Positions 21,870 through 34,344 of a DNA stretch of 64,000 bases are shown here, piece after piece. Positions within the stretch are counted from its first letter, which is position 1. The number at the start of each line of letters is the position of its first letter. Source of the DNA: Cycas panzhihuaensis (taxonomy: Eukaryota > Cycadophyta); contig CM041465.1 in NCBI GenBank assembly GCA_023213395.1, positions 71,803,741 through 71,867,740 on the forward strand. The letters run 5' to 3'. A program made the translations under genes and the position numbers. The notes under the pieces are model-generated. The model had not been told where the DNA came from and did no database searches. It worked only from the letters and a program-made list of their open reading frames with translations.

Positions 21870-23033
21870 GGATGGCTATAAAAAGATTTAGAGTTGCAAG
21901 TTACTCACCAATGTAAGTTCAAATTTGCAATTTCTGAAAAATTCATTGATGAAGTTGAATGTGAAGTGGTTCCTTTGGACGTTTGTCAAGTTGTGTTTGG
22001 CAGCCCATATCTCTATGATAGAGATGGAGTCCATCATAGGAGGTTGAGAAAAATTTGACTCATCAAAGACGAGAAATCATATTTGATCAATGCATCAAAG
22101 CCGCAAAGAAAGATCTCTCTCATATCCTCCCAACAAGTGAAAAGATTGATTAATGCTTATGGAAAATTTGTGCTGCTGATGGTGAAGCAAAAGGTGGAAG
22201 AAAAGGAGCAACCAGAGTCCTCAATGCAGGCGTTGGATAGGAAACAAGTGCAGTAGATTGAAAGCCTAAGCAATAGGTATAATGACGTATTCCAGAAGCC
22301 AAAAGGGATGCCCCCAAAGAGTGCAATTGAACATGAAATCCAGCTAGTTGCCGATTCACCTTTTCCCAATCTTAGTCTCTATCGAAACTCAGTTTTAGAG
22401 AATGAACAAATTAAGAAGCATATTCAAGAACTCTTGGAGCAAGAAGTGATCAAGCCGAGTTGTTCACCTATTGTTTTGGTGCCAAAGAAAGATGGAGGAT
22501 GGAGAATGTGCATTGACTACAAGGCTTTGAACAAGATCACCATAAAGAATTGACATTCCCTACCACGAATAGATGACTTGTTGGACCAGCTGCAGTCCGC
22601 AAGATATTTCAACAAGTTGGACCTGAAATCAAGTTACCATCCGGTTCGAATCCGGGAGGAGGATACTTGGAAGACAGCCTTCAAATCAAAGCAAGGGTTG
22701 ATCGAATGGATGCTGATGCCTTTTGGGTTATGCAATGCACTTGCCACATTCACAAGGTTGATAAATAAGATATTGAGACCTTTCATTGATGACTTTGTAA
22801 TTGTCTATTTGGATGATATTCTAATTTTCAGCCATACTTAGGAGGAGCACCTCCAACATGTTGAGCAAGTACTCAAAGTTCTCCAAGAGTAGCAACTGAA
22901 ACTTAATCTGAAGAAATGCAAGTTTGGAAAGCAATCTCTCGTCTTCTTGGGTTTTATAGTTGGAGGAGGAGAATTGATGATTGACCTAGCAAAGATTTGA
23001 GTCATTCTTAATTGGCCCACACCCAAGACAACC
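21870..23033 (+). pseudogene. Gypsy-E protease end and reverse transcriptase, first part
   Basis: The frame resumes with LEL.THQCKFKFAISEKFIDE and FGSPYLYDRDG, the end of protease and the connection to RT. RT then reads PPKSAIEHEIQLV, EVIKPSCSPIVLVPKKDGGW, CIDYKALNKIT, FNKLDLKSSYHPVRI, MPFGLCNALATF and the intact catalytic VYLDDILIFS near 22810. It ends LNWPTPKTT at the Copia-G insertion (23034) and resumes at 30650. Stops appear at 22551, 22839 and elsewhere. Confidence 0.92.
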
Positions 23034-23580
23034 TGTGAAAATGGGCCAATGGCCTTACAATCCCAAGATCTAGAAGCTATGTTCACTCTAGTTCTAGAAA
23101 GCAAATAAACTAGACTAAGAATGAAACTATGAGATCAAAACATGAGCAAGATCAAGCATGAAGAGAAAGAGCAAAATGATACCAAAGATGAGGAGTTGGA
23201 ATTGGTCCAACCCCCAAATGAATAGTAGTTTGATTAGCAAACTAGCAGCATAACAATGAAGCTCCAACTCTATATGAGAACAATGAGGAGAGGTGTTAAT
23301 AGATAGAGTGAGAGGAAAGACCTAAGGTATTGGATGTTTGACAAGTGTCAAACATCCAATGTACATGCCTTGGATATAGGACATGTGTCCTTTTAGGGCT
23401 CTCAAGTGAGCAAAAGTGCATGGGGGTCTATTTGACACTTTAGTGACAATGTTGTGTCACTAGGAAAGAATGTGAGTGTGTACTTTATCACTTAAGTGAT
23501 AAGTCACAAAAGTACAAAAGTATGAATAGTACATAAATAATAAAGTACATAGGCTTAACGTGTAAACATAAGGTTTAACA
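23034..23580 (-). repeat. 3' LTR of Copia-G (547 bp)
   Basis: On the plus strand it starts TGTGAAAATGG and ends GGTTTAACA. The polypurine tract (minus strand AATAAGGGGGG) follows at 23581-23591. The partner LTR differs by scattered substitutions and a short insertion of about 16 bp. Confidence 0.95.
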
Positions 23581-23589
23581 CCCCCCCTT

Positions 23590-26500
23590 ATTGTTTACAA
23601 TGTTAAGTTGGACCCTTAGACCATCTCTAAATTTTACAAATTTTTCTCTACCAAGAGGCTTGGTAAAGATATTTGCTGTCTACTCATCTGTAGGTCTATA
23701 CTAAAGGTTGATCTCACCACTTTGCACATGCTCTCTGATGAAGTGATGATGAACTTCAATATGTTTGGTCCTTGCATGAAATACAGGATTCTTGGCCAAC
23801 TTAAGCACACTTTGATTATCGCAACAAATCCTAGTGGGGTGATCCTGCTCAAGTCCAAGCTCTCCAAGAATCCGTCATAGCCAGATAGCTTTACAAGCTG
23901 CACTAACTACAGCTTTGTATTCTGCTTCGATGGAGGACAAGGTAACATTAGGTTGCTTCTTGCAACTCTATGAAACAATTGTTGAACCAAGGGTAAAACA
24001 GTAACCAGAGGTTGCTCTCCTGTTATCCTGACAACCTGCCCAATCAGAATCTGAGAACCTTTCTAGAGTGAAGTTCTCATTATGTGCATAATCAAGGCCA
24101 TGCTGCAATGTGCCTTTGATGTAATTAAGTATGCATTTAGCTGCATTCCAATGCTTCTGATTGGGTTGAGACATGTATCTAAAGCAAATCCCAACTGCAA
24201 AAGAGATATCAAGGTGAGTGTTGGTGAGATAAATGAGACTCCCAATCAACTGTCGATAAAGAGTGGGATCTACAGATTCAACTTTCTCATTGAGAGTAAG
24301 CTTTGTGCCATTCTCCATGGGTGTAGGCGTTGGTTTGCAGTTGTGCATCCTGAACCGCTGCAAAATGTTCCAAGAATATTTTGCTTGGGAGATGAAGATA
24401 TAGCCTGGCTGTTGCCATACCTCAAGGCCTAAGAAATAATGGAGAAGCCCAAGATCTATCATCTCGAAACTCCTCTTCAAGTCATCCTGGAAAATCTGTA
24501 TCATCTTAGTGTCATTGCCAATGATCACTAAGTCATCTACATACAAAACAATAAAAATGGCATGGTCTTTCCCAACTGTGATGTACAAGTTAGAATCTAA
24601 AGTAGATCGATGAAACCCATGTTTCAAAAAATAATCCTCAATCTTTAAGTACCATGCTCTTGGAGCTTGTTTCAATCCATACAATGCCTTTTTTAGGCAA
24701 CAAACTAAATGCTCCTTGCCTTGTACCTTGTAACCAGGAGGTTGCTCCAAGTATACCTCCTCTTGAAGATCGCCATTGACAAAGGCGCTCTTCACATCCA
24801 TCTAAAAAACCGCCATTTGCATTGAGTTGCTAAGGCCAAGATGAGTCTGATGGTGTTCATGTTAGCCATTAGTGCAAAAGTCTCCTCATAATCTATGCCT
24901 TCTTTTTGTTTGAACCTTTTTGCAACAAGGGAGGCCTTCTAGTGCTTAAGTTTACCATCAAAATGGAATTTGGTCTTGTAGACCCATTGGTAGTTAATTG
25001 CCTGTTTGTGTTTAGGCAATTCGACCAAATCCCAAGTTCCATTCTTTTCAATAGAATGGATTTCTTCATCCATGGCAGCCTTCCAATGTTCATTTTTAGA
25101 AGCCTCCTCAAAGGTGGAAGGCTCATCAACACATAGTACATCAGCCATAAGTGCGAAATTGGTTTGTTGCCTGTATCTTGATGGACGTTTTCCTTCAATA
25201 ACCTGGTCGTCCTGCACTATTTGAGTATACCATTTGGGTAACTTTTTTATTGATGTGACTTGAACCTCAAGATCTTCTGGTCTAAATGGTTGATCAACAG
25301 AAGATGTGCTAGGATTAAGTGGAGCTGATGATGTGGACGGTCCAGCAGGTGCAGATGATGTACATGGAGTTGAAGATTGAGAGGGAAGGAAAGCCTCAAC
25401 AATCTGTTTGCCTTTGTTAATGGGGGGTTGGATGGATGATGTATCCAACTCCTTATCATCTTCCTCCACAAAGATTACATCTCTTGAGAGATGCATTTTC
25501 TTTCCAATGGGATCATACAACTTGTAGGCTTTGCTATGAATGACATAACCTACAAATACGCACTTTAGACTATGCTTGTTTAATTTAGTTCTTTGCTGAT
25601 TGGGGATGTGCATATAAACAGTGCACCCAAAAGTCCTCAAATGGCTGACAGTTGGCTTTTTGCCAGACCATGCCTCTTCTGGTGTGATGCCGGTGATTGT
25701 TGTTGTTGGACTTCGATTTGCCACATAGGCAGTTGTGTGGAATGCCTCTGCCCAGTAAGCTCAAGTAAGTCCCTTTGCATGCATCATTGCTTTGGCCTTG
25801 TTAGCCAAAGTTCTATTCATTCTTTTGGAGACTCCATTTTGTTGAGGAGTGTGAAGAATAGTAAGTTGTCTCTGAATGTCATTGTCCTTGTAGAATTGGG
25901 TGAATTCGTTTGAAGTGAATTCACCCCCATTGTCTGTCCTTAGTGTTTTGATGGATTGGCCAGACTCGTTCTCCACTTCAAACTTGAATTCCTTAAACTT
26001 TTGAAATGCTTCAGACTTATGCTTGAGGAAGTAAACCCAAACTTTATGGGAGAAATCATCAATGAAGGAGATGTAGTACAAAGCTCCTCCAAAGGATGCG
26101 GTGGACATAGGTCCACATAAATCTGAGTGTACTAACTGCAAAGGATATGATGCGCGCCAAGCTTTGCCTTTAGAGAAAGGTAAGCAATGTTGTGTCCCTA
26201 TTATATATGCTTCACAAAGACATTTCATGCCATATATCTTGGGAAGTCCATATACCATGTTTTTGTTTACTCTCTGCTTAAGATTGTCTAGGCTTAAATG
26301 GCCTAGACGTTGATGCCAAAGTTGCATCATGGACAAGGTTTGAGAGACAATGGAACCAGAGTAGGCAGAATCAAGTATGATATTATTAGCATCCAATTTG
26401 TAGAGGCCATGATCCTCATATCCAACAGCTACTACCTAGTCATTTTTATCACTTATTACACATTTCCCATTTTTGAACAAAATGTTCATCTGTTGCTTGT

Positions 26501-26800
26501 CCAGTTGGCTAACAGATAGCAAGCTCTTCTCCGTGGAAGGTATGAGCTAGGCATTGCCATTGGGAAATGTAGAGGAAGTATCGTAAGGAGAATGGAATGG
26601 AGCGATCGTGTCGATGCCAGAAATCGTGACAGATTCATTATTGTTGAAGGTCACTGATTGACATTGTCCTTCCTTGATGTCGCTAAGGAGTTCTTCACTC
26701 CCTATCATGTGTTGAGTGGCTCCAGAGTCAATGATCCAAGTTTGATCAACCTTTGATGAATGATAAGCACAAAACAATTTGTCCTCACTGCAAACTGGTT
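23590..26800 (-). pseudogene. Copia-G pol: protease, integrase, RT, RNase H
   Basis: Reading leftwards: protease WIIDSGATQHMIG (26740) is intact. The GAG-pre-integrase MQLWHQRLGHLSLDNL (26340) follows. Integrase has HSDLCGP (26115) and RTDNGGEF (25935), but reads NGVSKRMNRT where the catalytic Glu (SERMNRT) is expected. RT has [16 protein letters not shown] and an intact YVDDLVIIGND (24530). RNase H has ATSGYCF, SSIEAEY and NQSVLKLAKNP. Frame shifts occur near 25100-24800 and 23960, with a few stops. It is better preserved than most neighbours, but its integrase is dead as written. Confidence 0.93.
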
Positions 26801-26929
26801 GAAGTGGCGCTGATTACCACCTCTAAAACCCCTCCTTCCTCTTTGACCTCCTCGATAGGCACCTCGATTTGGTCGAGGGGGTTGCTGCTGCTGTTGCTGA
26901 AACCACTACTATTGGAATTGCTATTATGG

Positions 26930-27784
26930 CTATTCTTTGTCTCGATTTTCTTGATGTGGTATTCTTTCTTGCCGTGTGTGTTGAAGATCTGCTTGTTTCT
27001 TTCGGCAATCAGGTGCTATGTGGCCAACTTTGCCACAATAATGACAAACAACATTGGTCTTTGAGGAACCAATGTTCATGTTCCCTAATAGCTTTGAAAG
27101 TGCAGGTTTGGGATTCTGCTTGGTCTTTGATTTTCTTTGTGAATGCTTTGATGTGGATGGTTTATCATCATCATCTTTGATGTAGATTTGCTCCTCTTGA
27201 AGTAATAAGCTTTCAAATTCATTGAAGGACATTTGTTTGAGTGAACCATCTCGAGTAGTGGAAGAAATAAAACCATTGTAGTCCTTAGGCAGAACTCTGA
27301 CAATTGTTGTTACAAGCTCATCTCTAGAAGCAGGACTACCTAATGTTTTCAATTCATTACATACCTCCTTGATGGAGGAAAGAAAAGCTGACATAGGCTT
27401 GACAAATTTTACAAAATACAATTTAGCTTTTACCATCAATATGTGAGCTTCATCTCGCCTTTCATACAAGGAGGACAAAGTGTCCCATGATTCCTTGGAA
27501 GTCTTTGCACACACAATATTCTGATCTACATGAACATCAATAATCATATGTAGAAATGCCAAAGCAATTTCATCTTTGGCATCCCAAGCAGCAATAAGAG
27601 CATCATCATAATAAACAACTACACCATCATTTATGTCAGGTACAGGTCCAGGTATCCTTCCAAAAACATACCCCCAAAACTCATTCATTATCAAGAGATT
27701 TTGAGTGATTCTTTTCCATTCTTGATAGTTGTCTTGTCCTGTTAATCTGATGGTACATGCATTGAGTATATTAATTGCAGCCAT
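26930..27784 (-). CDS. Copia-G gag (open, 284 codons)
   Basis: It starts at the ATG at 27784 (MAAINILNACTIRLTGQDN) and stays open to 26930. The UBN2-type gag domain spans roughly residues 20-190 (NYQEWKRITQNLL, AFLHMIIDVHVDQNIV, SWDTLSSLYE). A Lys/Ser-rich linker follows and then one CCHC knuckle, CHYCGKVGHIAPDC, near residue 250. Protease lies in another frame just downstream, so a frame change near 26930 separates gag from pol. Gag alone could still be made. Confidence 0.88.
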   Translation of the reverse strand: MAAINILNACTIRLTGQDNYQEWKRITQNLLIMNEFWGYVFGRIPGPVPDINDGVVVYYDDALIAAWDAKDEIALAFLHMIIDVHVDQNIVCAKTSKESWDTLSSLYERRDEAHILMVKAKLYFVKFVKPMSAFLSSIKEVCNELKTLGSPASRDELVTTIVRVLPKDYNGFISSTTRDGSLKQMSFNEFESLLLQEEQIYIKDDDDKPSTSKHSQRKSKTKQNPKPALSKLLGNMNIGSSKTNVVCHYCGKVGHIAPDCRKKQADLQHTRQERIPHQENRDKE

Positions 27785-30072
27785 GTTGAAGTTGTAAGGC
27801 TTGAAGCTAGCAGATAACTTGGAAACTCTAAGCTTTCGTCACTTAAGTTCCACTTTCTAATGAAACCAACAGTTCTAATCTTACTAAAAGATCAAACAAC
27901 TGAATGGAATGATGAGGGGTGGAGGACTAGGCTAAGGAGTTGGTCCAACCCTGATCTATAGAAGAGATCCAACAATTGACCAAGTTAAATCTAGGACAAG
28001 GCAAGTAGGGTTGATCTGCATGGACATACCATGCTTTCCTTGGGATTCACAGCCCTAATAACACCTTTTTCGAACCTCCCCTCCCTCAAGCAACCTTAAT
28101 TGTCGTGCACTGGCTGTACGGTCGGTTGGTCCTCTAGGGAATGCACCAAGCTTAAGGTTATTTTAGAGGCAAGGTTTGAACTTTTTTCGGGCCTTTCCTA
28201 CTTGATTTTAAAGTTCATTTTTAGAAGATTTAAGTGGACTTTAGAGTAAGTTTTACTTGGATGATGTAGATTATTGCTTTTACAATGATGAAAGAGCTTT
28301 AAGATGAAGTAATTAAGTACATCACAATGATCACTTGAGTGATTTACAAGAGCACTTTAATGTGAAAAAAGAGTGCTATCCAATCCAAGTAAAGTAAAGT
28401 GCTTAAGTATAATGAAAAATATTGGCACTTTAAAGAAGATGCTAAGTGCTTCAAAGCATAAAGTCTTTGTGTAACAAATGCAAGTGGGTTCCTTTTAATG
28501 CTTGAAGAGTATAGGGAAGAGTCACTTGCAAATTGAAGACGCCAAGCACCACATGTTGGGACTTTGAAATAGTCTCAACAATCAACAAAAGAAAGTGATT
28601 TTATTAAAAAAAGATGTTTTGAGCCCCCTTTTTGACTAAGGGCAATATGTCACCATGCAAGGTGCCTTAAAAAAAGTGTTAAGATAGTGATAAAAATCAC
28701 TTTATCAAAGTGTTAACGCTTTAAAATGACTTTATCAAGGCCTTTTAACACTTATGCAACACGAATCAAATGTTAAATGAGGCAAAAAAAGCTAAAGAAG
28801 TAAAGCCTGAATTTTCACTTTTTTTACAACTTTGAATGACAAGATCACCACGCAGGGAGCCTTGAATGAGGACTTAAGCCAGCAATTTTAATCTTCAAAG
28901 ATAAGAGACTAGTTGAGCTAAAGTGATTTAATGAAATCAATGGTTCCAACAAAGATTTTAATCCTCAAAAAGTTAAAAAACGTTGATTTTTCCTTAAGAA
29001 ATTTTAAGCCAAAAAACAAAAAATGACAAAGTGTAAGCTTAAAACAAAGGAAAAAGTATTAATTTCAAAGAGCGGATTGCTTGGAAGGGCTGAAATCATC
29101 TCTAAATCATAGTATTTGAGTGATGAAGTCACTTTGAAAAAAAACACTTAGAAAAAATAATGATTTTGACTAAGAATAAGTGTTTTTTAATGTTTTAAAC
29201 ATAATTTAAAAGTGACTTTAGAAAAAAAGGTTTATGCAAAGTGGAATATGCTTTAGAATATTCTAAATATCATAACCTAAAGTTAAGACTTAATAAAAGA
29301 TTAAAAGAAATTTGAAGAATTCGTAAAATCGAATTCGAACGACGGCAGCAGAGCGGCGGCCGTGGATACTCAGTCGCTTGTATCTCCTTGACGAATAAGC
29401 AATTTGAACTGAGATTTCGGGGGTAGGGTCGCCCACCACAGACTGAGGTCTCGTCCAAATTTTAGCCGGTTTTGACAAGTGTGGAGGGAGAACGAACTGA
29501 TTGAAGTTGAAATAGGGTGCACAGGTAGAGGGAGTCACCACAATCAGAACAACAGTTGCAACTCTCTTTCTATGCTTGCAAAATGTTCATGGGACCCACT
29601 AAGGGTGTGCACAGATTTCTTTTATGAGTAGGAGGCTCCAACAAGTTTGCATGAGCAGATTGAGCTCTCCTTGTGGGGTTTGAGGGCTGAAAGTTGCCCA
29701 GAAACACTTCACAGCAAACAGAGAGTCAGTAGCTCATGATAATCTCAGTCAGTGAAATTTAGAATTCTCCAGCATACTCCTGCTCCTTGATTTGTGAGAA
29801 AAAATAACTAGAATATTCAGTTTTTAGTGCAAAAACACATAAAACGTGAGTAAAACTCGCTTGAAACCTCTGAAAAAATGTCTCAAATCAGAGTGCAACC
29901 ACTTCCAGTCTTCAGAATACTTTAGAAAAACCTTGATCTGCAAAGATAAGCTTCAATAATCCTTGGATCGCCTTTGGAGAGCGAAGGTTGTCACCAAGAG
30001 GGTGTAAAAACCCACTTTAAATCTCCAATGAGCAAGAAAAAAAATCAGAACAAAGGGAACTAGTCTCTTCTA
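27785..30072 (-). other. Copia-G leader, 2.3 kb, non-coding
   Basis: This is unusually long for a copia leader. I find no domain. The part 28200-29260 is AT-rich and dominated by short recurring AAGTG/CACTT and TTTAAG words, with no regular period. The part 29290-29560 near the LTR is more GC-balanced and may hold packaging signals, which is an inference from position only. Confidence 0.6.
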
Positions 30073-30084
30073 GCTCTGATACCA
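30073..30084 (-). promoter_or_regulatory. Copia-G primer-binding site
   Basis: The minus strand reads TGGTATCAGAGC with a two-base spacer before the LTR. Confidence 0.93.
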
Positions 30085-30086
30085 AA

Positions 30087-30649
30087 TGTGAAAATGGCCA
30101 AATGGGCTTACAATCCCAAGATCTAGAAGCTATGTTCACTCTAGTTCTAGAAAGCAAATAAACTAGATTAAGAATGAAACTATGAGATTAGAACATGAGC
30201 AAGATCAAGCATGAAGAGAAAGAGAAAAATGATACCAAAGATGAGGAGTTGGAATTGGTCCAACCTCCAAATGAATAGTAATTTGATTAGCAAACTAGCA
30301 GCATAACAATAAAGCTCCAACTCTATATGAGAACATTGAGGAGAGGTCTCAATATATAAAGTGAGAGGAGAGACCTAAGGTATTTGATGTTTGACAAGTG
30401 TCAGACATCCAATGCACATGCCTTGGATATAGGACATGTGTCCTTTTAGGGCTCTCAAGTGAGCAAAAGTGCATGGGGGTCCATTTGACCCTTTAGTGAC
30501 AATGTTGTGTCACTAGGAAAGAATGTGGGTGTGTACTTTATCACTTAAGTAACAAGTCATAAAAGTACAAAAGAATAAAAGTACAAATGTATGAATAGTA
30601 CATGAATAATAAAGTACATAGGCTTAACATGTAAACATAAGGTTTAACA
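30087..30649 (-). repeat. 5' LTR of Copia-G (563 bp)
   Basis: Partner of 23034-23580. On the minus strand it starts TGTTAAACC and ends CATTTTCACA. A diverged relative occurs as solo LTR J at 39566. Confidence 0.95.
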
Positions 30650-30654
30650 CAACC

Positions 30655-32308
30655 ACGAAGGTAAGAAGTTTCATTGGTGCATGTCAATATTTAAGGAAGT
30701 TTATTTTCAAATTCTCTCAAATTGCAGCACCTCTACATGCATTGACGGGAGGACATGCAAAGTTTCATTAGGAGAATGAACAAGAGAAAGCGTTTAGGCT
30801 TTTGAAGCAGAAAATCTGTGAAGCACCAGTGTTAGCCTTAGCCTCATTGTAGAAACCATTTGAGTTAGAGACTGATGCTTTAGGCTATGCCATGGGAGTA
30901 GTATTGAAGCAAGAGGGAAGACCGATAGCATACCATTCAAAGACTTTTAATGGAGCTGTAATAAACTATCCAACTTATGATAAGGAGCTCTATGCATTGC
31001 ACCAAGTAGTCAAGCATTGGAGACCTTACTTGTTGGGAAAAGAGGTGGTCATACACACCGACCACAAGCCTTTACAATTCTTGTAGACATAATCCAAATT
31101 GCAACAGGCCAGGCACATGAAGTGGATGTCCTATTTGTAGTAGTTTCACATTGTGGTCAAGTACAAGAAAGGCGCGACAAATAAAATTGCAAACTTGTTG
31201 TCCAGACCTCCTCAACAACAAGGTATTTCTAGTTTGTTAGTAACTATGCAATTTTAGCCTTTTTGCCATGATGAACATGTTGATTTGTACTTGGAAGATG
31301 AGGCATTCAAGCCTATCTTGGAGCAGCTACAGCAGAGAAGAGTAGTTGTTGATTTTCATCTGAAGGATGGCCTACTTTTCAAACATGACAAGCTTTGTAT
31401 TCCAAAGCATGCAGACCAAATGAAGTGGGTAAGAAAAACTCACATCTCTCGAGTTGCAGGACACTTTGGAGCGGGAAAAACATTTGCTGAATTTGTAGCA
31501 ATATATGTATTGGCCAAATATGCAAAAGGACATGACTACAGTAGTACGAGGATGTACATTGTGTAGTACATCAAAACTGGCCAATAGGAAGTTTGGATTG
31601 TATACTCCACTTTTTGTTCCATCACGACCATGAGAGGGTATCTACATTGATTTCCTTGGAGGGCTACCACTGACTGAAAATGGTATGGATTATTTATTTG
31701 TTGTTGTTCATCAATTCAGTAAAATGGTGGTGTTGATTCCCTGTAGGAAGACACACACAGGAGAAAACATGGATAGATTGTTTTCCAGCATGTTTGGAAG
31801 CATTTCGGGCTTCCCAACTCAATCATTTCTGATCGAGACAATAGATTTTTGAGTCATTTTTGGCAAACGCTTTGGGGAATGATGGACACAAAGCTGAAGA
31901 TGGGCACGGCCTTTCATCCTCAAACAGATGGCCAGACTGAAGTCGTCAATAGGACGTTAGTGCAATTGTTACGAGTATATAATGCCAAGCATTCTAAGAC
32001 TTGGGATGAAAGTCTCCCATACCCACAATTTGCTTTCAACAGAGCAATCCATAGCTCAACTCAGAAATCACTATTCGATGTATGTTTGGGATTTTTGCCT
32101 ACAAGTCCATTTGATTTAGAATTTTCAGCCCAACTTTCTGTAGGAAATGGAGAGGAAGAAGGAGAAGAGAAGACACATAGATTCTTAGAAAGAATTAGAA
32201 AAGTTCATTAATAGGTTAAGAAGCAGCTTTAAAAATCTCAGCAGAGACATAAACAAAGGCATTATGCACATAGAACCAGCCATTCTTTTAAGGAAGGAGA
32301 TCAAGTTT
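30655..32308 (+). pseudogene. Gypsy-E RT end, RNase H and integrase
   Basis: The frame resumes from the TSD with VRSFIGACQYLRKFI. RNase H has ETDALGYAMGVVLKQ, YDKELYALH and IHTDHKPLQFL, containing the expected acidic residues. The integrase zinc region is at about 31410-31570 (HISRVAGHFGAGKT). The core has a reading near IYIDFLGGLP, SDRDNRFLSHFWQTL and FHPQTDGQTEVVNRTL (31905-31960). Stops near 31086, 31140 and 31566 and frame changes disable it. The piece ends EGDQV at Element-H. Confidence 0.9.
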
Positions 32309-32733
32309 TGTAGCGATCTAGTTCTACTTTTATAGAAATTTTCCTTAAAAATATATGTAAAAATCCACAAAAACAATAACTAGATGTAGTCTTTCCTAAA
32401 TAACTGAGCTTCCCTCTTCGAGGCGAGGAACCCTCCAAACTGTAGCCCCCAAATGGGAAAGCTAATTGCAGCCCTAGAACCAAAAATGCACAACCAAAAG
32501 AATCTTTGAATGGTTTGGAATACGGCCCAAACTTCATATTTATAGTCATCAAAATACTTCAATTAGAAGTCGGCCAGAACTTCTCCAAAACTGGCAAGCT
32601 AACTTTAAATGGCCATAACGTTTGATAGAGATGTCAGAATTGACTTTCGTCTGAACCGTTGGAATTGACGTTCAGAGACCTTTGATTTGAATGGTCATAT
32701 GCTATACCTTTGACCATATTTTGGAATGCTACA
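32309..32733 (-). repeat. 3' LTR of Element-H (425 bp)
   Basis: On the plus strand it starts TGTAGCGATC and ends GGAATGCTACA, forming a TGTAGC/GCTACA terminal inverted repeat. It lacks roughly 46 bp present in the right copy near 34616-34660. Confidence 0.94.
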
Positions 32734-33054
32734 ATTTCCATCCCCTTCAAATAATACTTCGCCCTCGAAATATTGAGAAATGTTTGTAGCTCGGTCTAAT
32801 CTTCCAACCACCTCCTGCTAGATCCTGTAGGTCGTGAAGATTTTGTTCAATCTTGCATCTTGTATGGAGCTTTGTTAGCAAGTGTCTTGTATTGCCGATG
32901 TTTGTTCTTAGGACCAAATACATGTAATGTCTTGTTTTGAATCAGAAGGATCCTGGGACCTGTGAGGGATCTCAATTGATTTGTCCTGGTCTTGCCTTGC
33001 ATTTGCACCTTTTGTTTATGAATGGGATGAATTTTGGAAAAAGACGTGAAGGCT

Positions 33055-34170
33055 TTAGGAAAAGAATTGGTCGTGAGGGTCATGGATTGATGATTGCCTA
33101 TTGTGGGAAAAAGAAAAGGGGGAATGAACCGAGATCAAGCATAGCTTGAAAGGTATAGAAACAAGGGATAAATTTTGGAATATGTATTGGATGGAGATGA
33201 AAGCTTGTACAAGTTTTGTTGGACCATAACACCTTTCGGGAGAGAAAGATGGATGGGGAATTTGTGATAGAGGTTCTTTATGGAAAAAAAACTTTAATAG
33301 GGTTTTAGGATTGGTACTCAAATAAGAGGAAAGATTTAACGGAAAAAGACAATATTGATGATATGGAATTGAGGAGGCTTGGGAAAAGTCAAATGGGGTT
33401 TTGTAAGGGCCAATACTAAGAGATAAGACTTGACGAATAGATTGAAGTCGTAGCGTAACCTGTTAAGAAAGGTCTATAGTGGGTGAAGGAGTAGGTGAGT
33501 ACAGAGATGAGCTAGGGTTACTGAGGGAAATTAAAATTTGACCTACAAAAAAACTAAAGGTAGGGGAATTAAGAGCATGGTTAACTATGGGTGAAGGAGA
33601 AAAGGGCTTTTGTATTGCTATTGAACTAAGGAAAGAGAGAGGACATACAAAACTTCCGAACAAAATGTGCATATGCAATACAGGATCAGTGGGTACCTTG
33701 CATGAAATTTTTTGAGAAAAATCTGCTTGTTTCTCATTGTCTTCATGCTGCTCCTATGTAACTTCACTTTGGATTTCCTCTCTGATATTGAAATGAGACT
33801 CTTGTGTTGCTTGCACCTGCTTCGGGTCTTCTATGTCGTCATATTGTTTTCTCTGCACTAGATCTCATTCTAGCTTTTCCAAAATCTCTAGGATCTCCTC
33901 ATTACTAATGTCTTCTTCTTGCCCTTTTTCATCTGCTTGAATCTCACCCTACTTATGTTTCTTAAAAGCTGTGGTAGTTGCCTCTAAAAATAGGTACTAT
34001 GGAAAAGGCTCTTTAGCGCAATTAATGAACCACTCATAAGCTTGTCTGTTCAATATCATTTCTAATATTGGTCCATACTCTTCAAATTCTGTATCAGACA
34101 TGAACTCAAAATCTTCTATCCATTTTATCATGCCCTCATAATCCTCCAAATTAAAAAAATCTATCTCCAT
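33055..34170 (-). pseudogene. Element-H gag-like frame (about 372 codons, five stops)
   Basis: The ATG at 34170 starts MEIDFFNLEDYEGMIKWIED. A region with FEEYGPILEMILNRQAYEWF resembles the Trp-containing gag core of LTR elements. An acidic stretch and a long Ser/Pro/Phe-rich tail follow in the same frame to 33055. Five in-frame stops interrupt it. No zinc knuckle, protease or RT is present. Assignment to gag rests on weak pattern similarity and position. Confidence 0.45.
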
Positions 34171-34330
34171 TTTTTTCCCTTAGGCTTTATTTATTCTAAG
34201 TGTTCTTCCCATGTTTTGCTATACATCAGGATACAGTCAAAGAAAACCAACACAAATCACCTCATAATGTGTTTTAATATTGAATTGACCTTTTTGAGCT
34301 TTTATCTCTGCCTTTTCCCTTCGAAACGAA

Positions 34331-34342
34331 GCTCTGATACCA
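34331..34342 (-). promoter_or_regulatory. Element-H primer-binding site
   Basis: The minus strand reads TGGTATCAGAGC, two bases from the LTR. Confidence 0.92.
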
Positions 34343-34344
34343 CT

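Larger units (their letters stand above)
23034..30649 (-). mobile_element. Copia-G, full-length Ty1/copia element
   Basis: LTRs at 23034-23580 and 30087-30649 flank a complete minus-strand layout: primer site, 2.3-kb leader, gag, protease, integrase, RT, RNase H, polypurine tract. The 5-bp target duplication CAACC is exact (23029-23033 and 30650-30654). The Gypsy-E RT frame joins perfectly once the element is removed. Length 7616 bp. Confidence 0.96.
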
